A stretch of 36,777 bases of DNA from Bacteroidota bacterium (GTDB lineage Bacteria > Bacteroidota > Bacteroidia > Sphingobacteriales > Sphingobacteriaceae). Under the pieces are notes generated by a model. It saw only the letters and a program-made list of their open reading frames with translations, was not told the DNA's origin and searched no databases. A program made the position numbers and the translations under genes. Location of the stretch: the NCBI GenBank assembly GCA_013288235.1, contig JABDCF010000031.1, positions 1-36,777 of the forward strand, given 5' to 3'. Shown here one piece after another: positions 8,103-15,963 of this stretch (positions are counted from its first letter, which is position 1; each line of letters begins with the position of its first letter).

Positions 8103-11100
8103 TCACCCTGCACTATCAACCGCTACTTCTTTTTTAACAATCACACTGCCGGTACGTTTTAGTGCACCCCAGCCGCTAAGTTCACCTTTGAGGGCTTTAC
8201 GGATAGATTTAAAAAGCACGTAGTACATCAGCTGGCGCCATATAAACCTTTGCGGGATGATGTAAACCAGTTTTCTGTAGCTCTCCTTTTGCATCCAGAA
8301 AGCTATAACGGCCACTATAAAATCAATCACCACAAAGCCTACATAATAAGCTATTATTTTACCGGGCTTATCGCTGAAAAGGCCAATGATCATAAATAAG
8401 TCGGCTAATGGCGAAAATAAAGGTAAAACAATCTGGAAGATGAGGATATTAGGCATGCCCAGCATACCAAAAAACTTATATTTTTTGTTGAACAGGGCAT
8501 CTTTATTTTTCCAGAAGCTTTGCATTACGCCGAAACTCCAGCGAAAACGCTGTTTTAATAAACCATTTAGTGTTTCAGGTGCCTCGGTATAGGCTATGGC
8601 CTCATCGCTATTTTTTACAATATAGCCCTGCTTTAATATCCGCATGGTAAGGTCGCAATCTTCGGCCAGGGTATCATAAGTGAAGCCCCCTGCTTTGTAT
8701 ATTGCTGATTTACGAAACGCACCAATCGCCCCCGGCACCACGGTAATGCTATTGATAAGGTCAAATGCCCGGCGGTCCATATTTTGGGCAGTAATGTACT
8801 CAATAGACTGCCAACGGGTGATCATATTGTTTTCGTTACCCACTTTTACCGTACCTGCAACAGCACCAATTTCTTCATCTGTAAAAAAAGTCATCAAATG
8901 ATAGACCGCATCATCTTTCAACTGGGTATCGGCATCTATGCAAATTACAAAATCGTTTTTAGCATGGCTTATCCCAAAGTTAAGTGCAGATGCTTTGCCC
9001 CCGTTTGGCTTGGTAAGTACCTGCACCAACGGATGATGGCCATAGGCAGTATTAACCAGCTCATATGTTTTATCCTTCGACCCATCATCAATAAATATAA
9101 TCTCGAACGATGGATATTTAGTATTAAGCAGGCTTTGTATAGTTTTTATAGCTGTTACTTCCTCATTATAGCCTGGCACTATTATGCTAACCGGTTGAAG
9201 CAGACTGTGATCAACAGGTTGCCGGTTTAGTTTTCTATCCTCACTGTATTGCCTTGCAGCAAGTATCCCTATCAATACCACGCGGCCAACTGCTAGGAAA
9301 ATGGCCGATAAAAACAGGTAAAGCAAAAACCAGTTGCCATAAAAATAAAACTGTATCAGCAAATTATATAATGACCCTAAAACGCCCGAGTTAGCGTCAT
9401 CCTTTATGGGTGGCATAAGGTCGGCTTTGTTTTTATGCAAAACATCGGCTATTGTGGTAAACTTATAGCCGTGGCTTTTAAAGAAATGTATTATTTCGGG
9501 CAGCGCCTTAACAGTTTCATCGCGGGTATCACCACCGGCATCGTGTAGCAATAACATCGAGCCGGCATCCTTTTGCTTTATTACGCGGGCTAAAATACTA
9601 TCGGCTGTTACGCCAGGCTGCCAGTCCCACGGGTCGATAGACTCGCCTATGGTTATGTAGCTTTGCTTGCGGCTTTCGGCTACCGGGATAACTTCGGCCA
9701 GTGTTTGGGGCTCAGCATCCGCGTTGAATGGAGGCCTGAACATGATGGTGCTTCTGCCTGTTACCGATTCAATAAGCTTGCGGGTGGCGTTTAACTCAAG
9801 GTTTACGCGCTGTAAACTAATGGTTGATATATCGGGATGGAAAAATGTATGGTTTCCAATTTCGTAACCTTCATCATACTCGCGGCGGAGTATCTGGATA
9901 TTTTTTTCAGCCATCGATCCCACCACAAAAAACGCAGCGGGCACATGTTCCCGTTTTAATATATCCAGTATCCGCGGGGTGTAGTCGGGATCAGGACCAT
10001 CGTCGAATGTTAAAACTATTTTCCCCGGGGCATAACCATACCGCCTGATTACATATTTGGTAGGTAATTTAATATAATGCTGATTAGTAATAGTAAAGTT
10101 TGACGTATCCATTTGTACATCAATTTTACCTGTAGTAGGTGTAGTTAACAGGTCGAGAACTTCACCATCACCGTCATAGGCGATCTTATTATTTAAACCG
10201 ACTGTAGTTAATTTTTTTATGTCGATGCCTGTTTTCTTTAATGAGTCGATAGCAAGATTCTTTTGGAAAAACGTCCACAACCGTGGGTCTTCTGCTCCAA
10301 CGCGCCAAAGCGCAACTCCACCTGTAGCCCAATCATCCGCCATGCGGATAACATTAAAGTTAGTGGCAGCATCGGTAAAGTAAACCGTATGTTCTAAACT
10401 ATCGTCATCAAAATAAGTATAATGCAGGTTAGCAGAGCTTGGGTCGAAAGTGATTTTGCTTCCGTTTTCCTGGGCTGTACTGATGGCTTGCGGATAGCCG
10501 ATGGGCTTGCCTACACTGTTTTCGGGCCAGTCATAAGCGCCGCCTGCAATGGTCAGGATAACTTTATCACTTGGTATACGGGAACAAACATCATCCAGTA
10601 TTTCTTCAACCCAGTGCTGGTTTGAAAGATCGCCCGCATTACTGCCATCATTATGCTGATCAATGGCCATCACAAACAAAAAATCATTCACATGCTGCAA
10701 CCGCTCAAGGTTAAACTTATCGTCATCGGGAATTACGTTTTGGGTAACCAAAAAGCCCATCGGGTGTAAAATACTATAAAGGTCGTTTTCAAACGCTATG
10801 TAGTTTTTGCTGTTAATATCCTTAATGTCGTCAAAATCAAGGTTTATCCCTTTAAACTTATACCTTGTTAACTGGGTGGCAAGGTTGTTTATAAATTGGG
10901 TACGCAGCTTTTTGCTTTTGATAATACGCTCAACGTCCTGAATATCATAACCTCCATGGGCATTATCTTTATTGACATAGTTTGAAAGCGAAATGAGTAT
11001 GGGTTTCCTATATTTTCTATTGAGATTTATCAACCCGGTATCGATATTAGCCACCATGGTGTCATGCTTGGGCAGGATAAAAAACCCCTCGCTCACCACC

Positions 11101-11483
11101 ATATCGAGGTGTGAGATATTTTCGGCCAATGATGTATAGGCCTGTGGTTCCCAGGCGCGATAAAACGCGGCATTTATACGGTCTTTATTGTTGGGGCGCT
11201 TTAGTTGATGCAAATGCCGGGTATGCGCCAGTTTTTGGATCTCGCCTTTATCAATTTTAAAATCTTTATACTTTTTTGATCTCTTTAAGCTTTCAAGCTC
11301 TTCTTTAGTAAGCTTTTTTGGCGCAGGGTTTAAGTTTGGTAAGCTGGGATATTGTTTAGAAGTTACTGTAATTATAGCAGCCAGTACACTGCACGCAAGT
11401 ACAACAATCAGGACACGACTTAGCCATTTAAAGCGCGTCCATCTACCCGGTGTATCAGTTTGAAAAACCTGTTTATGAGCCAT
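8103..11483 (-). CDS. Trimodular GH18-like / polysaccharide deacetylase / GT2 synthase
   Basis: Membrane protein of 1126 aa with three carbohydrate-active modules in one frame. TM helix at 22-41; GH18-like module about 100-410; NodB/CE4 deacetylase about 486-680 with TFDDGPD (492-498), NHTFFHP (544-550), FRPPF (582-586), WDWQPG (619-624) and LLLHDAGG (644-651); TM segment 713-741; processive GT2 about 763-1000 with IDDGS (798-802), DAD (850-852), EDCD (941-944) and QRFRW (978-982); TM segments 1012-1035 and 1043-1063. The CE4 and GT2 motifs are complete, so synthesis and deacetylation of a GlcNAc-type exopolysaccharide is a fair prediction. The GH18 motif reads GINLDFDD (212-219), with Asp where the family has its catalytic Glu. 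The GH18 and CE4 modules would face the periplasm and the GT2 the cytoplasm. Part of the gene's 3' half might be read alone as a PgaC-like synthase, but the frame is continuous. Confidence 0.88.
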   Translation of the reverse strand: MAHKQVFQTDTPGRWTRFKWLSRVLIVVLACSVLAAIITVTSKQYPSLPNLNPAPKKLTKEELESLKRSKKYKDFKIDKGEIQKLAHTRHLHQLKRPNNKDRINAAFYRAWEPQAYTSLAENISHLDMVVSEGFFILPKHDTMVANIDTGLINLNRKYRKPILISLSNYVNKDNAHGGYDIQDVERIIKSKKLRTQFINNLATQLTRYKFKGINLDFDDIKDINSKNYIAFENDLYSILHPMGFLVTQNVIPDDDKFNLERLQHVNDFLFVMAIDQHNDGSNAGDLSNQHWVEEILDDVCSRIPSDKVILTIAGGAYDWPENSVGKPIGYPQAISTAQENGSKITFDPSSANLHYTYFDDDSLEHTVYFTDAATNFNVIRMADDWATGGVALWRVGAEDPRLWTFFQKNLAIDSLKKTGIDIKKLTTVGLNNKIAYDGDGEVLDLLTTPTTGKIDVQMDTSNFTITNQHYIKLPTKYVIRRYGYAPGKIVLTFDDGPDPDYTPRILDILKREHVPAAFFVVGSMAEKNIQILRREYDEGYEIGNHTFFHPDISTISLQRVNLELNATRKLIESVTGRSTIMFRPPFNADAEPQTLAEVIPVAESRKQSYITIGESIDPWDWQPGVTADSILARVIKQKDAGSMLLLHDAGGDTRDETVKALPEIIHFFKSHGYKFTTIADVLHKNKADLMPPIKDDANSGVLGSLYNLLIQFYFYGNWFLLYLFLSAIFLAVGRVVLIGILAARQYSEDRKLNRQPVDHSLLQPVSIIVPGYNEEVTAIKTIQSLLNTKYPSFEIIFIDDGSKDKTYELVNTAYGHHPLVQVLTKPNGGKASALNFGISHAKNDFVICIDADTQLKDDAVYHLMTFFTDEEIGAVAGTVKVGNENNMITRWQSIEYITAQNMDRRAFDLINSITVVPGAIGAFRKSAIYKAGGFTYDTLAEDCDLTMRILKQGYIVKNSDEAIAYTEAPETLNGLLKQRFRWSFGVMQSFWKNKDALFNKKYKFFGMLGMPNILIFQIVLPLFSPLADLFMIIGLFSDKPGKIIAYYVGFVVIDFIVAVIAFWMQKESYRKLVYIIPQRFIWRQLMYYVLFKSIRKALKGELSGWGALKRTGSVIVKKEVAVDSAG

Positions 11484-11535
11484 TAAATTCTTTTAGATCA
11501 GATTACTTTGGTATAAAGGTTTACTAAGTGGTTCA

Positions 11536-11700
11536 CTACTTTTTAGGGGTATTTGCTGCATCAATAGCCGAAAAATCAACACCGCATTTACAGTTGCTGC
11601 CGCAGCTTTTTTTTGCAGATAAGTTTTTATAAACAAGCCTGCAAACATAAAAAACAGCAGCCAAAAATAAAATGGCTATTATAATGATCTGAATATTCAT
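11536..11700 (-). CDS. Small Cys-rich membrane protein (FeoB-associated type)
   Basis: ATG at 11700 opens a 54-codon frame ending in TAG at 11536-11538. Residues 3-20 form one hydrophobic helix (NIQIIIIAILFLAAVFY). A basic stretch follows, and then CGSNCKCG at about 33-40 (Cys33, Cys37, Cys39). This layout matches the 'FeoB-associated Cys-rich membrane protein' group of Bacteroidota, thought to assist ferrous iron uptake, but there is no feoA or feoB in the window. It ends 52 bases before the polysaccharide enzyme on the same strand and may be co-transcribed with it. A good promoter match sits almost on the start codon (11705-11737). The frame, signal-like helix and Cys cluster together make a real gene likely despite its size. 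Confidence 0.72.
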   Translation of the reverse strand: MNIQIIIIAILFLAAVFYVCRLVYKNLSAKKSCGSNCKCGVDFSAIDAANTPKK

Positions 11701-11704
11701 GTCA

Positions 11705-11737
11705 CAAATTTAATACATTTTACATATATACGCACAA
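11705..11737 (-). promoter_or_regulatory. Bacteroidota-type promoter for the Cys-rich protein
   Basis: On the minus strand, TTG at 11737-11735 and TAAATTTG at 11712-11705 match the -33 TTG and -7 TAnnTTTG boxes with 22 bases between. The -7 box ends 5 bases before the ATG at 11700, so transcription would begin at or next to the start codon, giving a leaderless or nearly leaderless mRNA. Confidence 0.55.
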
Positions 11738-11761
11738 ACAAGCGAAATAGTATTTGGTTTA

Positions 11762-11876
11762 CGGGAAAGCGTAAAGCTTAAAGCACAAAGCTGATTGGGT
11801 AACGTCGCCGATCCCGTAAAGCTTTTTGCCCTTTTCCAGGCTTTTTGCTTTCGGCTTTCAGCTTTTCGCTCCAAAG
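11762..11876. repeat. AAAGC/GCTTT inverted tract (family 3)
   Basis: The left half carries several AAAGC words and the right half several GCTTT words, as at 1936-2004. The right end reaches into the reading frame of the ATP-grasp-like gene on the minus strand, supplying its last codons (Ala-Lys-Ser) and its TGA stop at 11858-11860. Confidence 0.6.
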
Positions 11877-13054
11877 GCTATCGTTCCTCCTACCCAGTCA
11901 AAATCTTTATTATACCTCACCCCTATCATCTTGCCGCGGCTTAAACGGGCCAGGTTAATGGCAAGGGTTGGTTTTTCATCGCCGTTTGGCCAAAGATACA
12001 ACAATCTTATCTCTACCTTAACACCACCATCGGGTGCCTGCACAACCGGCTCGTAATTAACCTTTTGCTGTAATATCCAGTTCTCCGGGTCCTTTATATT
12101 TTCAATGTCATCTTTCGATACATCGATGATAACACCCTGGCCGGCAAATGAGAACAGCGGTTTTAACACATAATTTTCCAGGTCGCTGGGGATTTGTTTT
12201 ACCTGGTGCAAAAACTGCGTTTTGGGGATACAGTCGCCAGATAAAAACGGCATGGTAAATTTACTTACGCGATAAAACCAGTTGGGATGGGTTATCCACT
12301 CCACGTCCAATGACTGCCGGATGTCAACCACTTTATCAAAAATATTGGGGTCGTTATCTATCTCATCAAATATCAGGCGGTTGTAAAGGCGTTTGATCAA
12401 TTTTTTTTCGCCGTTTTCACGATAAAAAAGCCGCCTTCCCTCCTGCTCCAGGTCACTTAATGAAACAACCGGGGTGCCAATGTATTTTTGGGTAAGATAA
12501 AAATCGACAGCGGTTTTTTGTTCAGGCGCGTTAACATCCATTAATACCACTTCATCAGGGTTATTATCCCCAATAATAGTCCTTTTAAGCAATTCGATAT
12601 AACTTTCTTTATCAAGTCCGCTAAAATAAACCGACCAGCCATCGGCTATATCAAAATTCTCCCTGAAACTATCTGCTACATTTGCCTGGAAGCCATATAA
12701 TGACGGGAAGCCCTGTAGCTCTATCAGTTTTGGCACAATGTTGCCCGCCTCATCCTTGCATACGCCAAAATCTAAAGCCAGAAAGTGCGGATGATCATTT
12801 TCATCAGCGACGCGCCATTTATCAGGGATTGCCCTTTCAGTGAGCTGCTTAAAATCGGGTTGCAGTATTGTGTTTACAATAGCATCGCCTGCGCTGATCA
12901 GCTTATCGCGAAAATCATCCGTTAAAAAAACCGGGGTTTCGGCCACGCGGAAATCAATTGGCTTTTTGAGGCCATTGTTTAGTTCAGCTAAAAAATTGGC
13001 GTATTTTTCAGCGGTGAAATTGGCATTGTATGTTTTGCGGGCGGATGGGTTCAT
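11858..13054 (-). CDS. ATP-grasp-like ligase of an amidoligase cluster
   Basis: Protein of 398 aa without signal peptide or TM segment. The segment PKLIELQGFPSLYGFQ (108-123) resembles the acidic/Asn substrate-metal loop of glutathionylspermidine-synthase-like and circularly permuted ATP-grasp enzymes. YVLKPLFSFAGQGV (295-308) looks like the ATP-binding Lys and glycine loop, WILQQKV (326-332) like the hinge, and EIRLLYLW (348-355) like the metal-binding strand. This order suggests ATP-dependent C-N ligation, probably of an amino acid or amine, but the substrate is unknown. It lies in a same-strand series with a GCS2 ligase, a glutamine amidotransferase and a second ATP-grasp protein, although a MNT-HEPN pair separates it from them. 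Its C-terminus and stop codon are in a dispersed repeat. The family call is inferred from motifs, and a plain DUF is possible. Confidence 0.6.
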   Translation of the reverse strand: MNPSARKTYNANFTAEKYANFLAELNNGLKKPIDFRVAETPVFLTDDFRDKLISAGDAIVNTILQPDFKQLTERAIPDKWRVADENDHPHFLALDFGVCKDEAGNIVPKLIELQGFPSLYGFQANVADSFRENFDIADGWSVYFSGLDKESYIELLKRTIIGDNNPDEVVLMDVNAPEQKTAVDFYLTQKYIGTPVVSLSDLEQEGRRLFYRENGEKKLIKRLYNRLIFDEIDNDPNIFDKVVDIRQSLDVEWITHPNWFYRVSKFTMPFLSGDCIPKTQFLHQVKQIPSDLENYVLKPLFSFAGQGVIIDVSKDDIENIKDPENWILQQKVNYEPVVQAPDGGVKVEIRLLYLWPNGDEKPTLAINLARLSRGKMIGVRYNKDFDWVGGTIAFGAKS

Positions 13055-13073
13055 TTCGATAATTTGTTGAAAC

Positions 13074-13406
13074 CTATTTAATTAGGTTTTCTAACTGCGC
13101 CTTTAGAATTGGCAAATCAAGCTTGATCGTAGCGTAGATCGTAACAGCAGAAACCCCATAATACTCGTGAATAAGTTTATTTCTCATTCCTTTCATAAGC
13201 CGCCACTGAATTCCCGGATTTTTATCCTTTATATCTTCAGATATTTTTGTTGCAGCTTCACCGATAATTTCAAATCTCCTTATAACCGCGTCTTGCAGCA
13301 TCTGATCGTTAACAAAATCGACCTCTGTTTTATTTTCTATATAACTAAGTATGATCTCTACTGATTCTACAATATCCTGTAAATACACATTGTCAGACCT
13401 GCTCAT
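13074..13406 (-). CDS. HEPN toxin (HepT-like, DUF86)
   Basis: Small 110 aa all-helical protein with the HEPN ribonuclease motif RNKLIHEY at 75-82 (Arg75, His80, Tyr82; pattern RX4HXY). HepT toxins cleave RNA, and in characterised systems the tyrosine of this motif is adenylylated by the partner MntA to silence the toxin. All three key residues are present, so it should be active. The ATG overlaps the stop of the nucleotidyltransferase gene by 4 bases (ATGA), the usual antitoxin-first arrangement. It ends 19 bases before the ATP-grasp-like gene, so the toxin-antitoxin pair lies within the amidoligase cluster and may be read through into it. Confidence 0.87.
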   Translation of the reverse strand: MSRSDNVYLQDIVESVEIILSYIENKTEVDFVNDQMLQDAVIRRFEIIGEAATKISEDIKDKNPGIQWRLMKGMRNKLIHEYYGVSAVTIYATIKLDLPILKAQLENLIK

Positions 13407-13687
13407 AGGATATTTATTGCAGACAAAAGCACTTCGTCCCTGATCGATGGTTTTAAAGCGCTGTATTCTACAAGATCAACTTTACGTTTTATCAAATCCG
13501 ATATTTCCTCTTCAAGGCTTAGCATTTTAAACATTGTAAAGTCTTTTCCCGGTTCAATCAGCAAGTCCATATCGCTATTTACACTATTAACGCCTTTTGC
13601 AAAAGAGCCAAAAATAGCAGCCCGTTTGATAAAATAGCGTTTTAAAACCGGTAAAATAAGTTGTTGGTATTGTTCCAGCTGCTCCAT
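13403..13687 (-). CDS. MNT nucleotidyltransferase antitoxin (MntA-like)
   Basis: Protein of 94 aa from the ATG at 13687. The minimal nucleotidyltransferase motif is GSFAKG (27-32) followed by SDMD (38-41), supplying the metal-binding aspartates. Members of this family paired with HEPN toxins add AMP to the toxin tyrosine. A TTG two codons upstream (13693) is an alternative start, but ATG is preferred. The stop overlaps the HEPN start by 4 bases. The upstream 60 bases contain a CCTC-rich repeat hairpin (13729-13764), so its promoter must lie in or next to that repeat. Confidence 0.87.
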   Translation of the reverse strand: MEQLEQYQQLILPVLKRYFIKRAAIFGSFAKGVNSVNSDMDLLIEPGKDFTMFKMLSLEEEISDLIKRKVDLVEYSALKPSIRDEVLLSAINIL

Positions 13688-13728
13688 ATTCAAGTATAAT
13701 TAAATTAATACTAAGCTTCATTCCTTTT

Positions 13729-13764
13729 AAGTCTTCTCCTTTGGAGAGGATTTAGGTGAGGCTT
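13729..13764. repeat. Copy of the CCTCTAAATC repeat family (family 2)
   Basis: Contains the small hairpin TCTCC-TTT-GGAGA (13735-13747) followed by GGATTTAGGTGAGGC. The order (hairpin, then GATTTAG, then G-rich GGCT) is the same as at 29495-29528. The minus-strand stop codon TAA (13752-13754) of the amidotransferase gene lies within its GATTTAG word. Confidence 0.6.
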
Positions 13765-14594
13765 TCCTGCAAACTCAAAACTGCCTGATCCAAAAAGTTG
13801 GGGATCATGGTGTTTTGGGTATGGGTTATTTTGTCCGGATCTTCCAGGCGTTCCAGCATTTCATTGTATTTATCGAGGCCATGCTCGCTTACCACTTCTT
13901 TCTTTTTCTCGTCCTTTATCAACAACGACCGGATACCAACAGCATCAGCCTCAGGATGGAACTGGGTTGAAAAGAAGTAATCATTAAACCGTATGGCCAT
14001 CATTGCACGCGGCAAATCAACATACGGACGTTCTTTTTCAATAGCCAGCAATTGCATTCCTAATTCCACAAAACGTTTTTCGTTCGGGTTGATCACCTGC
14101 CATGAGCGGGAATCAACTGAATAAAAAGGGTCTGCCAGGCCCTCAAACACAGGTTCGTTTTTAGCCGCATGGGTTTTATGAATGGGTAAAACCCCAAACG
14201 AGGTAGATTTACGCATATTAATATCGCCCAAACCATATTTGCGGCACATTAACTGGAAAGAGTGGCAAACAAAAAAACCGTATTTTTTTTGTGAAATGTT
14301 CGACAGGTTATGGTCTTCCAGCTTATCTATCAAATTAAAATATTTCTTCTCCCATTCAGTGCCTTCGCTGTCTATCGGGCTGCCGGGGCCGCCGCTGGAG
14401 ATATAAATATCAAAATCCATACCCGGCACTTCAACCTTTTTACGGACATCAAAAACCTCGTACGTTAAATCGAGGTCGTTTTTGGCTTTGTACCTTTGCA
14501 ATATCTCACGGAAGCCGCGCATCCCTTCGTTCTCAATGCCATCGTACAGGTCGAGTACGGCTACTTTCAACGGCTTCTTGTCTGTTTGTATCAT
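13752..14594 (-). CDS. Class I glutamine amidotransferase
   Basis: Protein of 280 aa from the ATG at 14594. The class I triad is visible: Cys110 in FFVCHSFQ, and His213 and Glu215 in TQFHPEA. The sequence around the nucleophile (VCHSFQ) departs from the common GxCxGxQ elbow, so the substrate may not be glutamine; gamma-glutamyl hydrolase or peptidase activity is possible. SSGGPGSP (66-73) matches the oxyanion-site strand. A TTG three codons upstream (14603) would overlap the GCS2 stop, while the ATG leaves a 5-base gap; either way the two genes are coupled. In context it most likely supplies ammonia to, or trims the gamma-glutamyl product of, the neighbouring GCS2 and ATP-grasp ligases. The last codons and stop are inside a dispersed repeat. 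Confidence 0.82.
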   Translation of the reverse strand: MIQTDKKPLKVAVLDLYDGIENEGMRGFREILQRYKAKNDLDLTYEVFDVRKKVEVPGMDFDIYISSGGPGSPIDSEGTEWEKKYFNLIDKLEDHNLSNISQKKYGFFVCHSFQLMCRKYGLGDINMRKSTSFGVLPIHKTHAAKNEPVFEGLADPFYSVDSRSWQVINPNEKRFVELGMQLLAIEKERPYVDLPRAMMAIRFNDYFFSTQFHPEADAVGIRSLLIKDEKKKEVVSEHGLDKYNEMLERLEDPDKITHTQNTMIPNFLDQAVLSLQESLT

Positions 14595-14599
14595 TATTT

Positions 14600-15697
14600 T
14601 CAAATTCCTTTCAACGTTTGCGATGTAATATAATCAACAACGTCTGCAAAGTTATTATTTTGATTGTAAACTGCTAACTGCCTGTCGGCCCCGGTGCCAT
14701 GTTCCAGTATTTTATGTACGTATTGCAGGTCTTCGCGGCAGCCCAGTTCGTCAACCACATCATCAACAAAATCAAGGAGCTCAAGTATCAGGGCACGGGT
14801 ATTTACTTCCATCTCCTTGCCAAAATCAATCATTTTGCCATCAATGCCGTACCTTGCCGCCCGCCATTTATTTTCGTTAATGAGCGCACGGTTATAGGTA
14901 ATAAAAGTCATGTTTTGCTCGCGAAGCTTGTATAGTTTGGCGCAAATGCACTGGAATAAAGCCACAAAGGTCATGGTTTCATCTATCAGCATGGGGCAAT
15001 CGCATATCCTGAACTCTATCGTCTCAAAAAACGGGTGGACACGGATATCCCACCATATTTTTTTGGCGTTATCGATGCAGTTTGTTTTTACCAGCAGCTT
15101 TACATAGTTGTCGTAATCCTCGATGCTGTTAAAATAATCAGGGATGCCGGTGCGCGGAAATTTATCAAACACTTTAGTCCTGAACGATTTATAACCAGTA
15201 TTACGCCCTTCCCAAAATGGCGAGTTGGTTGATAGTGCATAAACATGCGGCAAAAAGTACCGCGCCTGGTTGGCGATATGAATGGCCATATTACGCGATT
15301 GTATGCCCACGTGTACATGCAAGCCGAAAATCAGATTTGAGCGTGCCGCCTCCTGCAATTCATCTACTATCTCGAAATATCGCGGATGGTCGGTTATTAA
15401 CTGGTGCTGCCAGTGCGAAAACGGGTGTGTCCCGGCTGCGCCAATACGTAAGCCAATTTCGCCGGCCAGTTGGGCAACAGTGCCGCGCAACTTGCCTACT
15501 TCCTTACGTGCTTCGCCCGTGTTGCGGCAAATATGGGTACCCACTTCAACCACGGCCTGGTGCATTTCGGCCTTTACCTGGTCTTCGTGTATTTTTTGGG
15601 CGCTTTCAACAATTTTTTGGTCATGTGATTTTAACTCCCTGCTTACAGGGTCAACCACCATAAATTCTTCTTCAACACCTAAGGTAAATTCGTTCAT
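14600..15697 (-). CDS. Carboxylate-amine ligase, GCS2/YbdK family
   Basis: Protein of 365 aa, full length for the YbdK group of gamma-glutamylcysteine-synthetase-2-like enzymes, which form an ATP-dependent amide bond between a glutamate-type carboxylate and an amine. Motifs: VEEEF (8-12), GAAGTHPF (87-93), GLHVHVGI (125-132), NSPFWEGR (158-165) and TIEFRICD near 234. Active-site acidic residues and the HVHVG metal segment are kept. E. coli YbdK has weak gamma-glutamylcysteine ligase activity, but members in gene clusters probably use other amines. It lies between the second ATP-grasp gene (upstream) and the amidotransferase (5 bases downstream). The 266-base gap upstream is occupied by a long hairpin repeat, which may separate two transcription units. 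Confidence 0.9.
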   Translation of the reverse strand: MNEFTLGVEEEFMVVDPVSRELKSHDQKIVESAQKIHEDQVKAEMHQAVVEVGTHICRNTGEARKEVGKLRGTVAQLAGEIGLRIGAAGTHPFSHWQHQLITDHPRYFEIVDELQEAARSNLIFGLHVHVGIQSRNMAIHIANQARYFLPHVYALSTNSPFWEGRNTGYKSFRTKVFDKFPRTGIPDYFNSIEDYDNYVKLLVKTNCIDNAKKIWWDIRVHPFFETIEFRICDCPMLIDETMTFVALFQCICAKLYKLREQNMTFITYNRALINENKWRAARYGIDGKMIDFGKEMEVNTRALILELLDFVDDVVDELGCREDLQYVHKILEHGTGADRQLAVYNQNNNFADVVDYITSQTLKGI

Positions 15698-15770
15698 AAC
15701 AGGTTATAATTTATCAATCAATAGTAAGCTTTGTAGCGATTTATACTACTGCTAAGTCAATGGATGTTCT

Positions 15771-15940
15771 TTTTCCCCTCTTTCCGCCGCAGGCGAAGAG
15801 AGGGGCGACCAGCGTAGCGTAGTCGGGGGTGAGTAAAATGTGCGCCATGCATTGATGCTATTGCCGCTCGCAGAGTTTACTCACCCGGTCGTTGCTTCGC
15901 TCGACCACCCTCTCTTCGGCAAGCCGAAAAGAGGGCTAAG
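15771..15940 (-). repeat. Dispersed hairpin element, copy B
   Basis: The second copy of the element at 2791-2984, in opposite orientation. The 37-base block 15879-15915 is the exact reverse complement of 2816-2852. Its arms (CCCTCTTTCC at the left, AAAAGAGGGCTAAG at the right) can pair over most of the element. It sits between the ATP-grasp and GCS2 genes of the amidoligase cluster, so it would be in their shared transcript. Confidence 0.75.
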
Positions 15941-15963
15941 ACATTTCCTAACACTATAAAAAC

